A stretch of DNA of 64,000 nt, taken from Nitrospira sp. Lineage in GTDB: Bacteria > Nitrospirota > Nitrospiria > Nitrospirales > Nitrospiraceae. Position numbers and translations under genes: made by a program. The notes beneath the pieces were generated by a model, which did no database searches, was not told the origin of the DNA, and worked only from the letters and a program-made list of their open reading frames with translations. Shown here piece after piece: positions 44,796 to 53,967 of the stretch. Positions within the stretch are counted from its first letter, which is position 1; each line of letters begins with the position of its first letter. The stretch is from contig CP054184.1 of the NCBI GenBank assembly GCA_015709715.1, positions 2,093,001 to 2,157,000 of the forward strand. The letters run 5' to 3'.

Positions 44796-45257
44796 GTGAA
44801 CGTCTCTGTCAACATGTCTCATCCAAGACGCCGCAGCCTCTGGTCACATGCCTGCATCCTGTCCCTCATCATGCTGTGCTCGGTAAGCCTGCTCCTGACT
44901 CCGGTGTTGGCGCAGGAATCCAACGTCCCCGTTTCGACATCCGATTCCACTGCCTCCGGCGTCGGCATGCAAGTAGGCTCCTTCCTCGCCTCCCTGATCT
45001 ACTCTCCACTCAAGCTGGCCTTTGCCATCGGCGGCGGCGTCGTGGGCGGGTTGGCCTACGGATTTTCCGGCGGCAGCACGCAGACGGCGAAGAACATCTG
45101 GATCCCCAGCATGTACGGCACCTATATCATCACCCCCGATCACTTGAGAGGCGACAAGCCCATCCGATTCCTTGGTGTCCCTTCCGAGTCCGACCGGGAG
45201 ACCACCGAATCCTCTTCTCAGGAGCCGGCACCCCTCCCATTGGAGCCGATCCGGTAA
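44796..45257 (+). CDS. Exported glycine-rich protein of unknown function
   Basis: The start is set at GTG 44796 because a consensus ribosome site (aaggagg, 44782-44788) lies 7 bases upstream; the longer frame would begin inside that site. The 153-residue product has a signal peptide ending VLAQES and then a hydrophobic, glycine-rich segment (about residues 65-90: LKLAFAIGGGVVGGLAYGFSGG) which may insert in a membrane. A tail rich in Pro/Ser/Glu follows. No family recognised. The next gene starts 1 base after the stop, so they are co-translated. Confidence 0.72.
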   Translation: MNVSVNMSHPRRRSLWSHACILSLIMLCSVSLLLTPVLAQESNVPVSTSDSTASGVGMQVGSFLASLIYSPLKLAFAIGGGVVGGLAYGFSGGSTQTAKNIWIPSMYGTYIITPDHLRGDKPIRFLGVPSESDRETTESSSQEPAPLPLEPIR

Positions 45258-45258
45258 T

Positions 45259-45996
45259 ATGAAACCGGTCATCGGAGTCACACCTGACTTCAATGCCGGG
45301 GATCGCAAAGAATGGGGCGGGAAAGAACCGACCTACTTTCTCCGTGCGCGGTATATTCGCGCCATTGAAGAGCTCGGTGGCATCCCGGTCATCCTCCCCC
45401 TCGTGGCGAGCCGCCCGGCACGCCACCGCCTGCTGGAGGGGCTTGATGGCCTGCTGTTGACGGGGAGCGGCCCGGATTTGGACCCAACTTTATACGGCGA
45501 GCGGCAACGCTACAAATTCGCAACCGTCGCGAACCGCCGCGCGCACTTTGAACTGGATCTGGTGCACTCAGCGCTACAGACCGACATCCCGACCCTGGCC
45601 ATCTGCGGGGGCATGCAAACCATGAATGTGGCCTGCGGAGGAACTCTCTATCAGGATATTCCCTCCCAGGTGGAGGGAGCCTTACCCCACCGCCAAACCA
45701 CGCCGGCTGTGCGCCTCTCCCACAGCATCTCCATCGTGCCAGGTAGCCTACTGGACCGGATTGTTCGGCAACCGCGCATGCGGGTTAACAGTTCTCACCA
45801 CCAATCGGTGAAAACCGTCGGACAGACATTGATGGCCAGCGCCACCGCCCCAGACGGCATTGTGGAAGCCATCGAACAACCTGCACATCGGTTTTTCTTG
45901 GGGCTGCAATGGCACCCCGAATTCCTGTTTGAGCGGCACCTCCTGCACCGGCGGCTGTTTCAAGCCTTTCTTCGGTCGGCGGCCCGCCGCCCCTAG
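45259..45996 (+). CDS. Gamma-glutamyl-gamma-aminobutyrate hydrolase-like class I glutamine amidotransferase (peptidase C26)
   Basis: ATG 45259 follows the previous stop by one base; an upstream extension of the frame would overlap that gene. The 245-residue product has the C26/PuuD pattern: start KPVIGVTPDF, LLLTGSGPDLDP, nucleophile Cys in LAICGGMQTMN, and His-Glu in LQWHPEF. The family hydrolyses gamma-glutamyl bonds such as gamma-glutamyl-GABA. No puu genes are near, so the substrate is open. It may be co-expressed with the amino-acid permease downstream. Confidence 0.9.
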   Translation: MKPVIGVTPDFNAGDRKEWGGKEPTYFLRARYIRAIEELGGIPVILPLVASRPARHRLLEGLDGLLLTGSGPDLDPTLYGERQRYKFATVANRRAHFELDLVHSALQTDIPTLAICGGMQTMNVACGGTLYQDIPSQVEGALPHRQTTPAVRLSHSISIVPGSLLDRIVRQPRMRVNSSHHQSVKTVGQTLMASATAPDGIVEAIEQPAHRFFLGLQWHPEFLFERHLLHRRLFQAFLRSAARRP

Positions 45997-46098
45997 CTCC
46001 ATGGAACGCCTGCTACACTTGAACCGACATGCGGCTGCGCCCCTCATCCGGACATATCCATCGATCTGAGCCTGAGGCCTGAGAAAAAGGACCCTTCC

Positions 46099-47556
46099 GT
46101 GGCCAACCCCCTCCTGCGCACTAAATCCATTGAACGAATCCTCGCCGACTCCGATGCTCCGGAGCATCGTTTGAAACGGACATTGACCGCGTGGGACCTG
46201 ACAGGTCTGGGCATCGGAGCGATCATCGGCACAGGTATCTTCGTGCTGATCGGGACCGCCATCGTCGGCGACGCACATCGTCCCGGCGCCGGGCCGGGGA
46301 TCGTCCTATCCTTCATCCTGTCCGGCATCACCTGCGCCTTGGCCGCGCTCTGTTATGCGGAGTTCGCTGCCATGATTCCGGTCGCCGGCAGTGCCTACAC
46401 CTACTCCTATGCCACGCTGGGAGAGTTCTTGGCGTGGCTCACGGGGTGGAATCTCATTCTGGAATACGGCGTGGCTTGTGTGGCGGTCGCCATCGGATGG
46501 TCTGGCTACTTCAATAACATCCTCAAGTTGTGCGGCATCGAGCTTCCCTATTGGGCCACCCACGCGCCGGGTTCGGACGGAGGCCTTGTCAATCTCCCAG
46601 CTGCGATCATCGTCATGCTGGTCACGGGAATCCTCATTGTAGGCGTGAAGGAAAGCGCCCGAGCGACCTGTACCATCGTTCTCGTCAAGCTGGCGGTCAT
46701 CGTCTTCTTCATCACCGTCGGTATGTCCTCCGTGGACACGGCCAACTGGTCGCCCTTCATGCCGTTCGGATTCGCAGGCGTCGGTGCGGCAGCCGCGATC
46801 GTGTTCTTCGCCTATATCGGATTTGATGCCGTCTCGACCACTGCCGAAGAGGCCAAGAACCCGCAGCGAGACCTGCCGATCGGCATTTTCGCCTCCCTGG
46901 GCATCTGTACCCTGTTATACATTTCCGTCGCCGCCGTCCTCACCGGCTTAGTGCCCTATGCGAAGATCGATATTCACGCTCCGGTCGCCGAAGGACTACG
47001 GGTGGCAGGATTCCAGTGGGGCGCCGCCGTTGTCGCCACCGGGGCGGTCGCCGGTATCACCAGTGTGCTCGTCGTGATGATGATCGGTCAGATTCGGGTG
47101 TTTTTTGCGATGTCACGGGACGGTCTGCTCGGCCCCTGGCTGTCCGGCGTCCACCCAACCTTTCGAACCCCGCATCATGCCACGTACCTGACGGGCGTCG
47201 CCGTCGCCATCATGGCTGCACTGATACCGATCGGGGAGGCCGCCGATATGACTAACATCGGCACCCTCTTCGCGTTCGTCCTCGTCTGCATCGGAATCGT
47301 GGTGCTACGGTACACCAAACCCAACCACCCGCGTCCCTTCCGCATGCCTTTGATGCCGGTCGTGCCGATCCTGGGCGTACTCGCTTGCCTGGGGCTGATG
47401 TATTTCCTCCCCTGGATGACCTGGATTCGGTTCTTCGTGTGGACCGCCATCGGCGTGGCGGTTTATCTCGTGTATGGGATGCGCCACAGCAAACTCGCGG
47501 CACTCCCTACCATGAAAGAGAAGAGCATTTCCAAGCAGGCGGAAACGGTCCAGTAA
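46099..47556 (+). CDS. APC-superfamily amino acid permease (cationic amino acid transporter type)
   Basis: The 485-residue protein starts at GTG 46099 behind an aaagga ribosome site. It has about 12 membrane segments and the APC signature in the first helix, GIGAIIGTGIFVLIGTA, then IVLSFILSGITCALAALCYAEFAAMIPVAGSAYTYSYATLGEF, which is characteristic of the CAT branch. It probably imports amino acids with protons. The gene lies 102 bases after the C26 hydrolase. Confidence 0.92.
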   Translation: MANPLLRTKSIERILADSDAPEHRLKRTLTAWDLTGLGIGAIIGTGIFVLIGTAIVGDAHRPGAGPGIVLSFILSGITCALAALCYAEFAAMIPVAGSAYTYSYATLGEFLAWLTGWNLILEYGVACVAVAIGWSGYFNNILKLCGIELPYWATHAPGSDGGLVNLPAAIIVMLVTGILIVGVKESARATCTIVLVKLAVIVFFITVGMSSVDTANWSPFMPFGFAGVGAAAAIVFFAYIGFDAVSTTAEEAKNPQRDLPIGIFASLGICTLLYISVAAVLTGLVPYAKIDIHAPVAEGLRVAGFQWGAAVVATGAVAGITSVLVVMMIGQIRVFFAMSRDGLLGPWLSGVHPTFRTPHHATYLTGVAVAIMAALIPIGEAADMTNIGTLFAFVLVCIGIVVLRYTKPNHPRPFRMPLMPVVPILGVLACLGLMYFLPWMTWIRFFVWTAIGVAVYLVYGMRHSKLAALPTMKEKSISKQAETVQ

Positions 47557-47582
47557 GCAGAAGAGTGAGGGACCCGATGAGG

Positions 47583-47996
47583 TTAGGAGGATGACTCGGC
47601 CGGTGTGACGGGGTCCGCCTTCGCTGCAACCGCAGCCGGTGATGCGGTAGGAGCAGCAGCAGGCGAAGCCGCAGGGGACGAGGCCACCGGTGCGGCGGCT
47701 GGTTTCGGCGGCGCAGCGGGCTTGGGGGGTGCCGGCTTTTCCGGCTTGATGCCGCGTTCCCAGGAAGGCCCTGAATACATGTCAGCGGCCAACCCCTTCC
47801 CCTTCCACTTTTCTTCGAAATCCGCCGCCGCCTTATTCGGCGTCTCACCGGCCCCCACAACTTCATTCCACGGATACACGCGTGGACCGATCTGACAACC
47901 GGTTTCCGTGCGCCGCAAATAGAGGGCAATCGGGTTTCCCCGATAGGGCCCGAGATAGATGTGCACCGACCCGACATATTCGAGCAAAGCGGCCAC
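47583..47996 (-). CDS. Small protein with Pro/Ala-rich tail, function unknown
   Basis: I prefer the start GTG 47996, because ggagg at 48005-48001 lies just upstream; the frame can also be read from a TTG at 48047 that lacks a ribosome site. The 137-residue product has a globular first half (VGSVHIYLGPYRGNPIALYL) with one Cys and many aromatic residues. The second half is low-complexity Pro/Ala/Lys (about 70-137). No signal peptide is visible. Family not recognised. It converges on the permease gene with a 26-base gap. Confidence 0.55.
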   Translation of the reverse strand: MAALLEYVGSVHIYLGPYRGNPIALYLRRTETGCQIGPRVYPWNEVVGAGETPNKAAADFEEKWKGKGLAADMYSGPSWERGIKPEKPAPPKPAAPPKPAAAPVASSPAASPAAAPTASPAAVAAKADPVTPAESSS

Positions 47997-48087
47997 TCGA
48001 CCTCCAAAAGGAACTGCATGATGCCATAAGAGGTCGGAAGAGGGCAAGAACGACCTCGCGACCCTTCGCCGAACCGAGCACGATGGG

Positions 48088-48609
48088 TTAGACGTGGGCT
48101 GGAGCCTGCTGGGTAGGACGCTTTCGGAGGAGGTAGACAGCCATGATCAGGACGATAATGACCGTGACATTCAGGCCGACATCCATCAAATACTGCTGAA
48201 ATAGCTCGTGCCTGGTCTCTTTGGCGACCGCCTCCAGCTGGTGCGACAATTCCGCACTAGCCGTCAGGACCCGGCGGGTACAGGCGATGATCCCGACTGC
48301 CAAGTAGGGCTCCAATTCCAAGACCTCTGTCTGTAGAAATCGGACGACCGTCCGGAACAGTTCCAGCAGAATGATGACCAATAGCAGGTCGTTCAAGAGC
48401 TTGAGACCAGCTGGAAGCAACGCGACCTGCGTGGGCCTGGCCAAAAAGACATACCAGGCGTGAAAAAAAATCAACATACCCAGGATGAGCAGACTAAACC
48501 CTGCCGCCACATACCCGAATCGATCGAGCTGGTCCATGAGTCTAATTAGAGACTGCATGGGTGTGCGGTGGGATTTCTCGAGTTCAGACGGAGGAACCGG
48601 TTGCATCAC
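48088..48609 (-). CDS. PsiE-like small membrane protein
   Basis: The 173-residue protein has four predicted membrane segments (about 33-55, 68-90, 100-120 weak, 145-165) and a helical connecting region, the general layout of phosphate-starvation-inducible PsiE family proteins; LLLVIILLELFRTV is typical of that family. Function is unknown even in E. coli. Its ATG overlaps the stop of the preceding CCGH-repeat gene (ATGA), so the two are translationally coupled. Confidence 0.75.
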   Translation of the reverse strand: MMQPVPPSELEKSHRTPMQSLIRLMDQLDRFGYVAAGFSLLILGMLIFFHAWYVFLARPTQVALLPAGLKLLNDLLLVIILLELFRTVVRFLQTEVLELEPYLAVGIIACTRRVLTASAELSHQLEAVAKETRHELFQQYLMDVGLNVTVIIVLIMAVYLLRKRPTQQAPAHV

Positions 48610-48992
48610 GCATGACCTGCCGGCCCCGTGGGAAGAGGGGCTTCGTCGCGCCGCCGGCCGAATCGGAGATCGTTGACAGCCTCAGCCGTGATGGTATGGC
48701 CGCAACAGTCAACCCCCTCGAGTCCGGCGCCTCCATCCAACACTATAAGCCGTAACCCGCAGGAGTTCGGGAACTGCCGTTTCTCCTCCAGCATGGCACC
48801 GGGCATGAAGGCCCCTTTCTTCCGTCCCCTGGAGGGAAGCACGTCGGGCACGACATCCTCTTCGGTCAAGATATGGCCGCAGCAGCGGACTTGCTGAAAG
48901 CCTTCTCCGCCGCCTGCAATCTTAATTACCAGCCCGCAGGAATCAGGGAAACGTTTCCGCTCGTCGAGAATATCGCCCTTTTTAATAGCCAT
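48606..48992 (-). CDS. Internally duplicated CCGH-motif protein of unknown function
   Basis: The 128-residue protein consists of two copies of a unit of about 45 residues. Copy 1 contains FPDSCGL...VRCCGHILT; copy 2 contains FPNSCGL...VDCCGHTIT. Each has one Cys in a SCGL motif, a glycine-rich turn (GGGEG/GGAG) and CCGH, giving three Cys and one His per unit, a plausible metal or Fe-S site. No signal peptide. I do not recognise the family. It is coupled to the PsiE-like membrane protein downstream. Confidence 0.75.
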   Translation of the reverse strand: MAIKKGDILDERKRFPDSCGLVIKIAGGGEGFQQVRCCGHILTEEDVVPDVLPSRGRKKGAFMPGAMLEEKRQFPNSCGLRLIVLDGGAGLEGVDCCGHTITAEAVNDLRFGRRRDEAPLPTGPAGHA

Positions 48993-49097
48993 GATGACTT
49001 TTTTCCTTCAGAAGCCAAATCGTCGGTTTGGTAGTGAAGCAGATCCTCCATCGAAAATCCAGCGGGAGCTGTCCTCCCTTGACCGATTCATCACCGA

Positions 49098-50249
49098 TCA
49101 CACATGGGCTACTGGCGAATCGTGGTCGATCGCAGGCTGATGCGCAGCGACTGCACGAGGCTTCGGGATACGACCATAGGCGTTGCGTATCGAATCAAGG
49201 AGGACCTGATGAGTACGACACCCGACGACCAACCGGGCGTCTGAAATCGTCACGGGCTTATAGGGCAGGAGGTACCGTCCCTTCAGGACCGCAATTCGGG
49301 CAAGGGATTGCTCCAGCCGCTCCTGCGTGATCCGACCGTCCTCCACTGCCCGTTCCACGGCCTGGATGGCCGTAACGACTCGTTCTTGATCTTTACAAAT
49401 CAACAACACATCGCAGCCTGCCACAAACGCCCGCACGGCTGCCTCACCGATGCCATCGTGATCGATGATGGCGTGCATCTCCAAATCGTCGGTACACACC
49501 ACCCCCCCGTAACGAAATTCTTCTCGCAGCAAGCCTTGGATCACGGTCGAGGACAAGGTAGCCGGGGATTCCGGGTCGAGTGACCGATACAAGACATGGG
49601 CGGTCATGAGGCTGGCCACCCCTTGTCGAATCGCTTGCAGAAACGGAGGAAACTCGATCTCTCGCAGCCGGTGGAGTCCTGCATCCACGACCGGGAGTTC
49701 CTTATGTGAATCCACGGCGGTGTCTCCATGGCCGGGAAAATGCTTGCCGCAGGCAATCACCCTGTTGTCTTGCAACCCGCCGATGGTGGCCAGCCCCATT
49801 TCTCCCACCACGCTAGGCCGCGAACCGAACGCCCGATCGCCAATCACCGGATTGTCAGGGTTGGAGTTCACGTCGAGTACCGGCGCCATGTTCATATTGA
49901 TGCCCACCGCACGCAGTTCTTTGGCAATGGTGGCCGCCGCCGAATAGGCCAGCTCAGAAGAATTACAGCACCCTAGCTGCTCGGAGGGTGGGAAAATCGT
50001 AAACTCCGCCGGCAGGCGAGACACCCGCCCACCTTCCTGATCAATTGCGATCAGCAGGGGTGAGGCAGGCGAGAGTTTCTGCAAACCGTTGGTCAGATCG
50101 ACGATCTGCCCGACCGACTCAAGATTCCGCTTGAACAGAATGACCCCGCCAGGGCGAACGGCTTTGAGAAAGGATGCCAGCTCCGTAGACAGGCTGGTCC
50201 CGATAAACCCCACCATGAACAGCTGACCGATCCGTTCGCGCAATGTCAT
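49098..50249 (-). CDS. nagZ: Beta-N-acetylhexosaminidase (GH3, NagZ)
   Basis: The start ATG 50249 has a ggagagg ribosome site; the frame extends further but without one. The 383-residue GH3 protein has the NagZ motifs DQEGGRVSRL, CGKHFPGHGDT (catalytic Asp/His loop), and CTDDLEMHAI with the nucleophile Asp. It removes N-acetylglucosamine from muropeptides during cell-wall recycling. It lacks a signal peptide, consistent with cytoplasmic action. pepA lies 75 bases upstream on the same strand. Confidence 0.93.
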   Translation of the reverse strand: MTLRERIGQLFMVGFIGTSLSTELASFLKAVRPGGVILFKRNLESVGQIVDLTNGLQKLSPASPLLIAIDQEGGRVSRLPAEFTIFPPSEQLGCCNSSELAYSAAATIAKELRAVGINMNMAPVLDVNSNPDNPVIGDRAFGSRPSVVGEMGLATIGGLQDNRVIACGKHFPGHGDTAVDSHKELPVVDAGLHRLREIEFPPFLQAIRQGVASLMTAHVLYRSLDPESPATLSSTVIQGLLREEFRYGGVVCTDDLEMHAIIDHDGIGEAAVRAFVAGCDVLLICKDQERVVTAIQAVERAVEDGRITQERLEQSLARIAVLKGRYLLPYKPVTISDARLVVGCRTHQVLLDSIRNAYGRIPKPRAVAAHQPAIDHDSPVAHV

Positions 50250-50324
50250 GACATCCCTCTCCGGCACCGCTGAGCAACTGCTCGACCAGCGGCACTCCCG
50301 CTCAGGCAACGCATGTTCATCTGA

Positions 50325-51851
50325 TCACGAGGCCGGCAGGGTGCGATTGATCAAGAACTGAATCAGCAAGCGGGTCCCGATCCCCGTGGGTCCCTTCGGG
50401 ATATAGGCTCGCTCACGCTCGCTCCAGTCGGTGCTGGCGATATCCAGATGGATCCAGGGATAGTCGCCGACAAATTTGCTCAGGAACAGGGCCGCCGTAA
50501 TCATGCCTCCCCCCCGGCCACCAATGTTCCGCATGTCCGCCACGTCACTGCGCAGCTGCTCGAAATAGTCTTCCCACAAGGGCATCTCCCACACCCGCTC
50601 ACCGGCGTAAAGACCGGCTTGGCGAATATCGTCCTTGACCTGATCGTGCGTCCCGAACATCCCGATGGCAAATTGACCCAAGGCCACCACGCACGCTCCT
50701 GTGAGTGTGGCGATATCGATCAACACCGCCGGCTTGTACCGGGTGGCGTACGCCAGCGCATCGGAGAGAATCAAGCGACCCTCGGCGTCGGTATTCTGCA
50801 CCTCCACTGTCTTCCCCGACAGTGTCGTGACAATGTCGCCCGGTTTCATGGCGCGGCCGCCCGGCATGTTTTCCGCTACCGGCAAGATACTGACAAGATG
50901 GACCGGCAGCTTCAGTCGCGCGGCGGCCCGCATCGTCGCCATGACTTCGGCGCCTCCGGTCATGTCGGCCTTCATGTGCTCCATGTTTTCGGCCGGCTTG
51001 AGCGAAATCCCGCCCGTATCGAAAGTAATCGTTTTGCCCACCAAGACTACGGGCTGCTCGCCCCGTTTGGCCTTCGGATTCTTATATTCGAGAATGATGA
51101 ACTTCGGCGGTTCATGGCTGCCTCGCGCCACGCCGAGCAGGGCTCCCATGCCCAACCGTTCCATATCGCGTTGTTCCAGCACCTTCAGCGTCACACCTGG
51201 TTCTTTTGCCACCACCTTCGCCTCATGGACGATTCGGGTGGGCGTCATGACGTTGGAAGGATGGTTGCAGAGGTCGCGCACCAACACAGTGGCTTCCGCT
51301 GCGGCGACTCCGCGCCGAACCCCCTCGGTGACCATCGCCAGCCGAGCCTGCTGCGCGGTGTAGATCGTTACGCGTTCGACGGCGACCGACTTGGGCCCGT
51401 TATCGCTGCGATATTCCGTAAACTGATAGTTGCCGAGAATGGCTCCCTCCACCATGGCTTGCGCCACCTGAAGGGGAGAGCAATGGTTCGGCAGCACCTC
51501 GGGCATGGCGACCGCAAAGGCGCGCACTTTGGCTTGTCGCACACGTTTCACTGCGGCCCCCAAGGCTTGGCGGAACGAGTCGAGCCGCAGATCTTTTTCC
51601 TTTCCGAGGCCGACCAGTACGACACGAGTCGCTTTGGCTCTGCCCTGCCCATGAACGAGCAGGGTTTCGCCCAACTTACCGTCGAACTCCGCACTTCGAA
51701 CCAATGTGGAGAGATGCCCCTCTAACTGCCGATCGACTCCGGCAGCCTCCGGCGCGAGCGCGCGCGCTCCCTCGCACTGAAGCAGGACGAGCGCCTCGAG
51801 TGTTTCCTGTTCCACGTGCCCGGTCCGACCATCAACCTTGATCGTCTTCAT
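50325..51851 (-). CDS. pepA: Leucyl aminopeptidase (M17)
   Basis: The start ATG 51851 has a strong ribosome site (ggagga); an upstream frame extension would overlap queE. The 508-residue product has a macro-like N-domain and a catalytic C-domain with the metal and active-site signatures ITFDTGGISLKPAENM, KADMTGG and the M17 hallmark NTDAEGRLIL. It forms a hexamer and removes N-terminal leucine and other residues; some members also bind DNA at Xer sites. It is in one run with nagZ. Confidence 0.97.
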   Translation of the reverse strand: MKTIKVDGRTGHVEQETLEALVLLQCEGARALAPEAAGVDRQLEGHLSTLVRSAEFDGKLGETLLVHGQGRAKATRVVLVGLGKEKDLRLDSFRQALGAAVKRVRQAKVRAFAVAMPEVLPNHCSPLQVAQAMVEGAILGNYQFTEYRSDNGPKSVAVERVTIYTAQQARLAMVTEGVRRGVAAAEATVLVRDLCNHPSNVMTPTRIVHEAKVVAKEPGVTLKVLEQRDMERLGMGALLGVARGSHEPPKFIILEYKNPKAKRGEQPVVLVGKTITFDTGGISLKPAENMEHMKADMTGGAEVMATMRAAARLKLPVHLVSILPVAENMPGGRAMKPGDIVTTLSGKTVEVQNTDAEGRLILSDALAYATRYKPAVLIDIATLTGACVVALGQFAIGMFGTHDQVKDDIRQAGLYAGERVWEMPLWEDYFEQLRSDVADMRNIGGRGGGMITAALFLSKFVGDYPWIHLDIASTDWSERERAYIPKGPTGIGTRLLIQFLINRTLPAS

Positions 51852-51934
51852 CAATCCTCCGCATGACGTGCATCTTAAGACTTCCCTCTCGGCCCGATCT
51901 CTCGCGCAAGCGATGGACCATCGACCTCGCCTGG

Positions 51935-52570
51935 TTATACCCCACGCATGTCCGGTGCCCAAATGTATTTGTGCATTTGCAGTTGGAACCGCACCCGCAG
52001 CCGATCCCCCAACACCCATTCCGCCAGGCTGCGAGGTTCGAGTTCGCCGAACACCGGACTGAACAAGACGGGACAGGTGGCGGATAGATCCCGCTGACGC
52101 ACCATCTCACGCGCCCATTCGTAGTCGGCTCGATCCCTGATCACGAACTTCACCTCATCTTGAGACGAGAGCCTGTCGAGGTTAGGCCAATGCATTCGGT
52201 CACTCATTCCGCTGCCTGGGCACTTGACGTCGAGGATCACGCGGACCCGCCGATCGACTACGGCCGTGTTGATCGCCCCGCTGGTTTCCAGCAGCACCTC
52301 GAATCTCTCATCGCAGAGTCGGGCCAGCAGTAGAGGCGCATCAGCCTGACTGAGCGGCTCCCCCCCGGTGAGTTCAACGAGGTCACACCCGAAGGTCCGA
52401 GTCTGAGCCACAATGTCCTCAATGCTCATCTCACGGCCTCCATAAAAGGCATAGGCCGTATCGCACCAGGTGCAGCGCAAAGGACAGCCCGTCAAGCGGA
52501 TGAACACACAGGGATGCCCCGCATGGGTCGATTCTCCCTGGATACTGTGGAAAATTTCAGTAACGCGCAT
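51935..52570 (-). CDS. queE: 7-carboxy-7-deazaguanine synthase QueE
   Basis: The 211-residue radical SAM enzyme has the N-terminal EIFHSIQGESTHAG motif and the cluster cysteines in GCPLRCTWCDT, followed by LTGGEPL. This is the compact QueE family, which rearranges 6-carboxytetrahydropterin to the 7-deazapurine core of queuosine. The C-terminal lobe ends in QMHKYIW, typical of the family. Other que genes are not in the window. It lies 83 bases before pepA. Confidence 0.95.
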   Translation of the reverse strand: MRVTEIFHSIQGESTHAGHPCVFIRLTGCPLRCTWCDTAYAFYGGREMSIEDIVAQTRTFGCDLVELTGGEPLSQADAPLLLARLCDERFEVLLETSGAINTAVVDRRVRVILDVKCPGSGMSDRMHWPNLDRLSSQDEVKFVIRDRADYEWAREMVRQRDLSATCPVLFSPVFGELEPRSLAEWVLGDRLRVRFQLQMHKYIWAPDMRGV

Positions 52571-52617
52571 ACCGGACTGTCATCCGAGATGTTGTAACGT
52601 CCCGGAGCAATGGGGGA

Positions 52618-53313
52618 CTACCTCCACCGCTGCACCGGCCAGCCATGGCGCCGCGCAATAGACGCCATGCCGCGAATCGGATTCACCACCAGTGGATGCC
52701 CGACCATTTGCAAGAGCTCGACATCCCCTGGGCTATCGCCATAGGCAAAGGACCTTGCCAAATCCAGGCGACACTCGCGCGTCAAGCGGGCAATCAGCTC
52801 GCGTTTTCCCGGACCGTATGGCAGCGGCGCGCGCACGTGCCCGGTAAACCGCTCTTGGTCCTGTTCCAGCTTGGTTGCCAAGACAGTCGAGACATCGAGC
52901 AATGCGGCCAAAGGTGCGACGAGAAAATCAAGAGACCCCGTAACCAGCACGAGATGATGCCCAGCCCGGCGATGCTCGTCCATTCGGGTCAGCCCCTGCC
53001 TCGCAAGACGCGGAAAGATTTCGCCTTTGCAGAACTCTTCCGCCAAAGATTCCACATCGCCTGCGTCCTTTCCGGCCAGATAGAGTTTTCGTTCGCGCAA
53101 GGGCTGCAGGGATAGCGGAGGCATCCGACGGAGCGCCCATCCCGCACTCTCACGAATTTCCCGCCACCCAACCAACCCGCGCTTCCAGAGAAAGCGAAAA
53201 AACCGAACTTCGCTGGCTTGCCCCGGCAAGAGCGTGTTGTCGACATCGAAGATCGCCGCAATGTCGGTCTGTTGCCCGGTGTGGGACATCTGTGGCACTG
53301 AAAGGGAAGTCAT
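52618..53313 (-). CDS. HAD-IB family phosphatase (SerB-like)
   Basis: The 231-residue protein has the HAD motifs: DxD in IFDVDNTLLPG, the Ser/Thr motif VLVTGSLDF, and GDSPGDVELL. Between motif I and II lies a helical cap as in HAD-IB hydrolases of the SerB/CicA type. Substrate unknown; phosphoserine or lipid phosphates are possible. It is 47 bases upstream of queE, same direction. Confidence 0.88.
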   Translation of the reverse strand: MTSLSVPQMSHTGQQTDIAAIFDVDNTLLPGQASEVRFFRFLWKRGLVGWREIRESAGWALRRMPPLSLQPLRERKLYLAGKDAGDVESLAEEFCKGEIFPRLARQGLTRMDEHRRAGHHLVLVTGSLDFLVAPLAALLDVSTVLATKLEQDQERFTGHVRAPLPYGPGKRELIARLTRECRLDLARSFAYGDSPGDVELLQMVGHPLVVNPIRGMASIARRHGWPVQRWR

Positions 53314-53401
53314 CGAGATCGGTCGGCCTCGGCGTGAAGGCGGAGCGGCGCGGGCGCATAACTCTTCAACACGCGCTGGATTTTACCGGACAACTAGTTG
53401 A

Positions 53402-53431
53402 TTGACAAGCGTTTTGGACCACTTCTATAAT
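53402..53431 (+). promoter_or_regulatory. Strong sigma-70 promoter for tRNA-Leu(GAG)
   Basis: TTGACA (53402-53407) and TATAAT (53426-53431), both perfect, with an 18-base spacer. The tRNA lies about 100 bases downstream. Confidence 0.8.
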
Positions 53432-53535
53432 GCGTTTCCTCTGGAGGCCATCGTTTGCCCCGGGCGTGAACTCGCGCACGGTCGCCGACAAGACGAAGGG
53501 TGCTCCATTTCGCAGTGATGGCCAGACCGACGGTT

Positions 53536-53619
53536 GCCGAAGTGGTGGAATGGCAGACACGCACGTTTGAGGGGCGTGTGGCGCAAGCCGTGCGGGTTCA
53601 AGTCCCGCCTTCGGCACCA
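53536..53619 (+). tRNA. tRNA-Leu (anticodon GAG)
   Basis: Class II tRNA: acceptor GCCGAAG/CTTCGGC, anticodon stem CACGT/GCGTG around anticodon GAG (decodes CTC/CTT), variable arm GGCGCAAGCC, T loop TTCAAGT. CCA encoded at 53617-53619. Confidence 0.97.
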
Positions 53620-53932
53620 ACATAACCGTCGGGCTCCGTCAGATGTTTTCGAAACCTCCGCTCTCCAAATTCCCAATGTGCAGCTGGTCCCTGCTCCCTC
53701 GCCGGTACATGGGGCGCACTCATCCATGCGCTGCAGCCGCTGTTCTCGGGCTTGCCGGACCGTCCCGACGTGCTCCCTCTCGCTCTGTTGCCGGAAAATC
53801 CCCGCCGGCCAGGCATGAACGACGCACAAAGCCTTAGGTGCGCAAGACGCAAGAGACGAACGGACCTACGACACTAGGACCAAATTACCTCTATGAAAAA
53901 TTCATCGATTCCCCCGCCGCGACATCGCTTAA
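53620..53932. other. Gap without a recognisable gene
   Basis: About 310 bases between tRNA-Leu and the histidine kinase gene. Short frames exist on both strands but none has a ribosome site and protein-like composition. No integrase or attachment duplication of the tRNA 3' end was seen. Nothing else recognised. Confidence 0.5.
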
Positions 53933-53941
53933 TGGTATGAT
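53933..53941 (+). promoter_or_regulatory. Extended -10 element upstream of the PAS histidine kinase gene
   Basis: TGG-TATGAT (TATGAT at 53936-53941) is a good extended -10. Transcription would start near 53948, so the GTG at 53953 would have almost no leader and the ATGs at 53968 or 53983 are likelier starts. Confidence 0.45.
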
Positions 53942-53967
53942 GACGACCTTAGGTGTTTATTCACTGC

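Noticed and set aside
47507-48019. 170-codon minus-strand frame overlapping the Pro/Ala-rich protein gene
   Set aside because: Serine/arginine-rich out-of-frame reading; the chosen frame has the better ribosome site and protein-like first half.
50448-51725. 425-codon plus-strand frame
   Set aside because: Antisense shadow of pepA, rich in His and Arg as expected for such shadows.
53536-53950. Possible integration site at the tRNA-Leu 3' end
   Set aside because: No integrase gene, no second copy of the tRNA 3' end and no change of gene content were seen.
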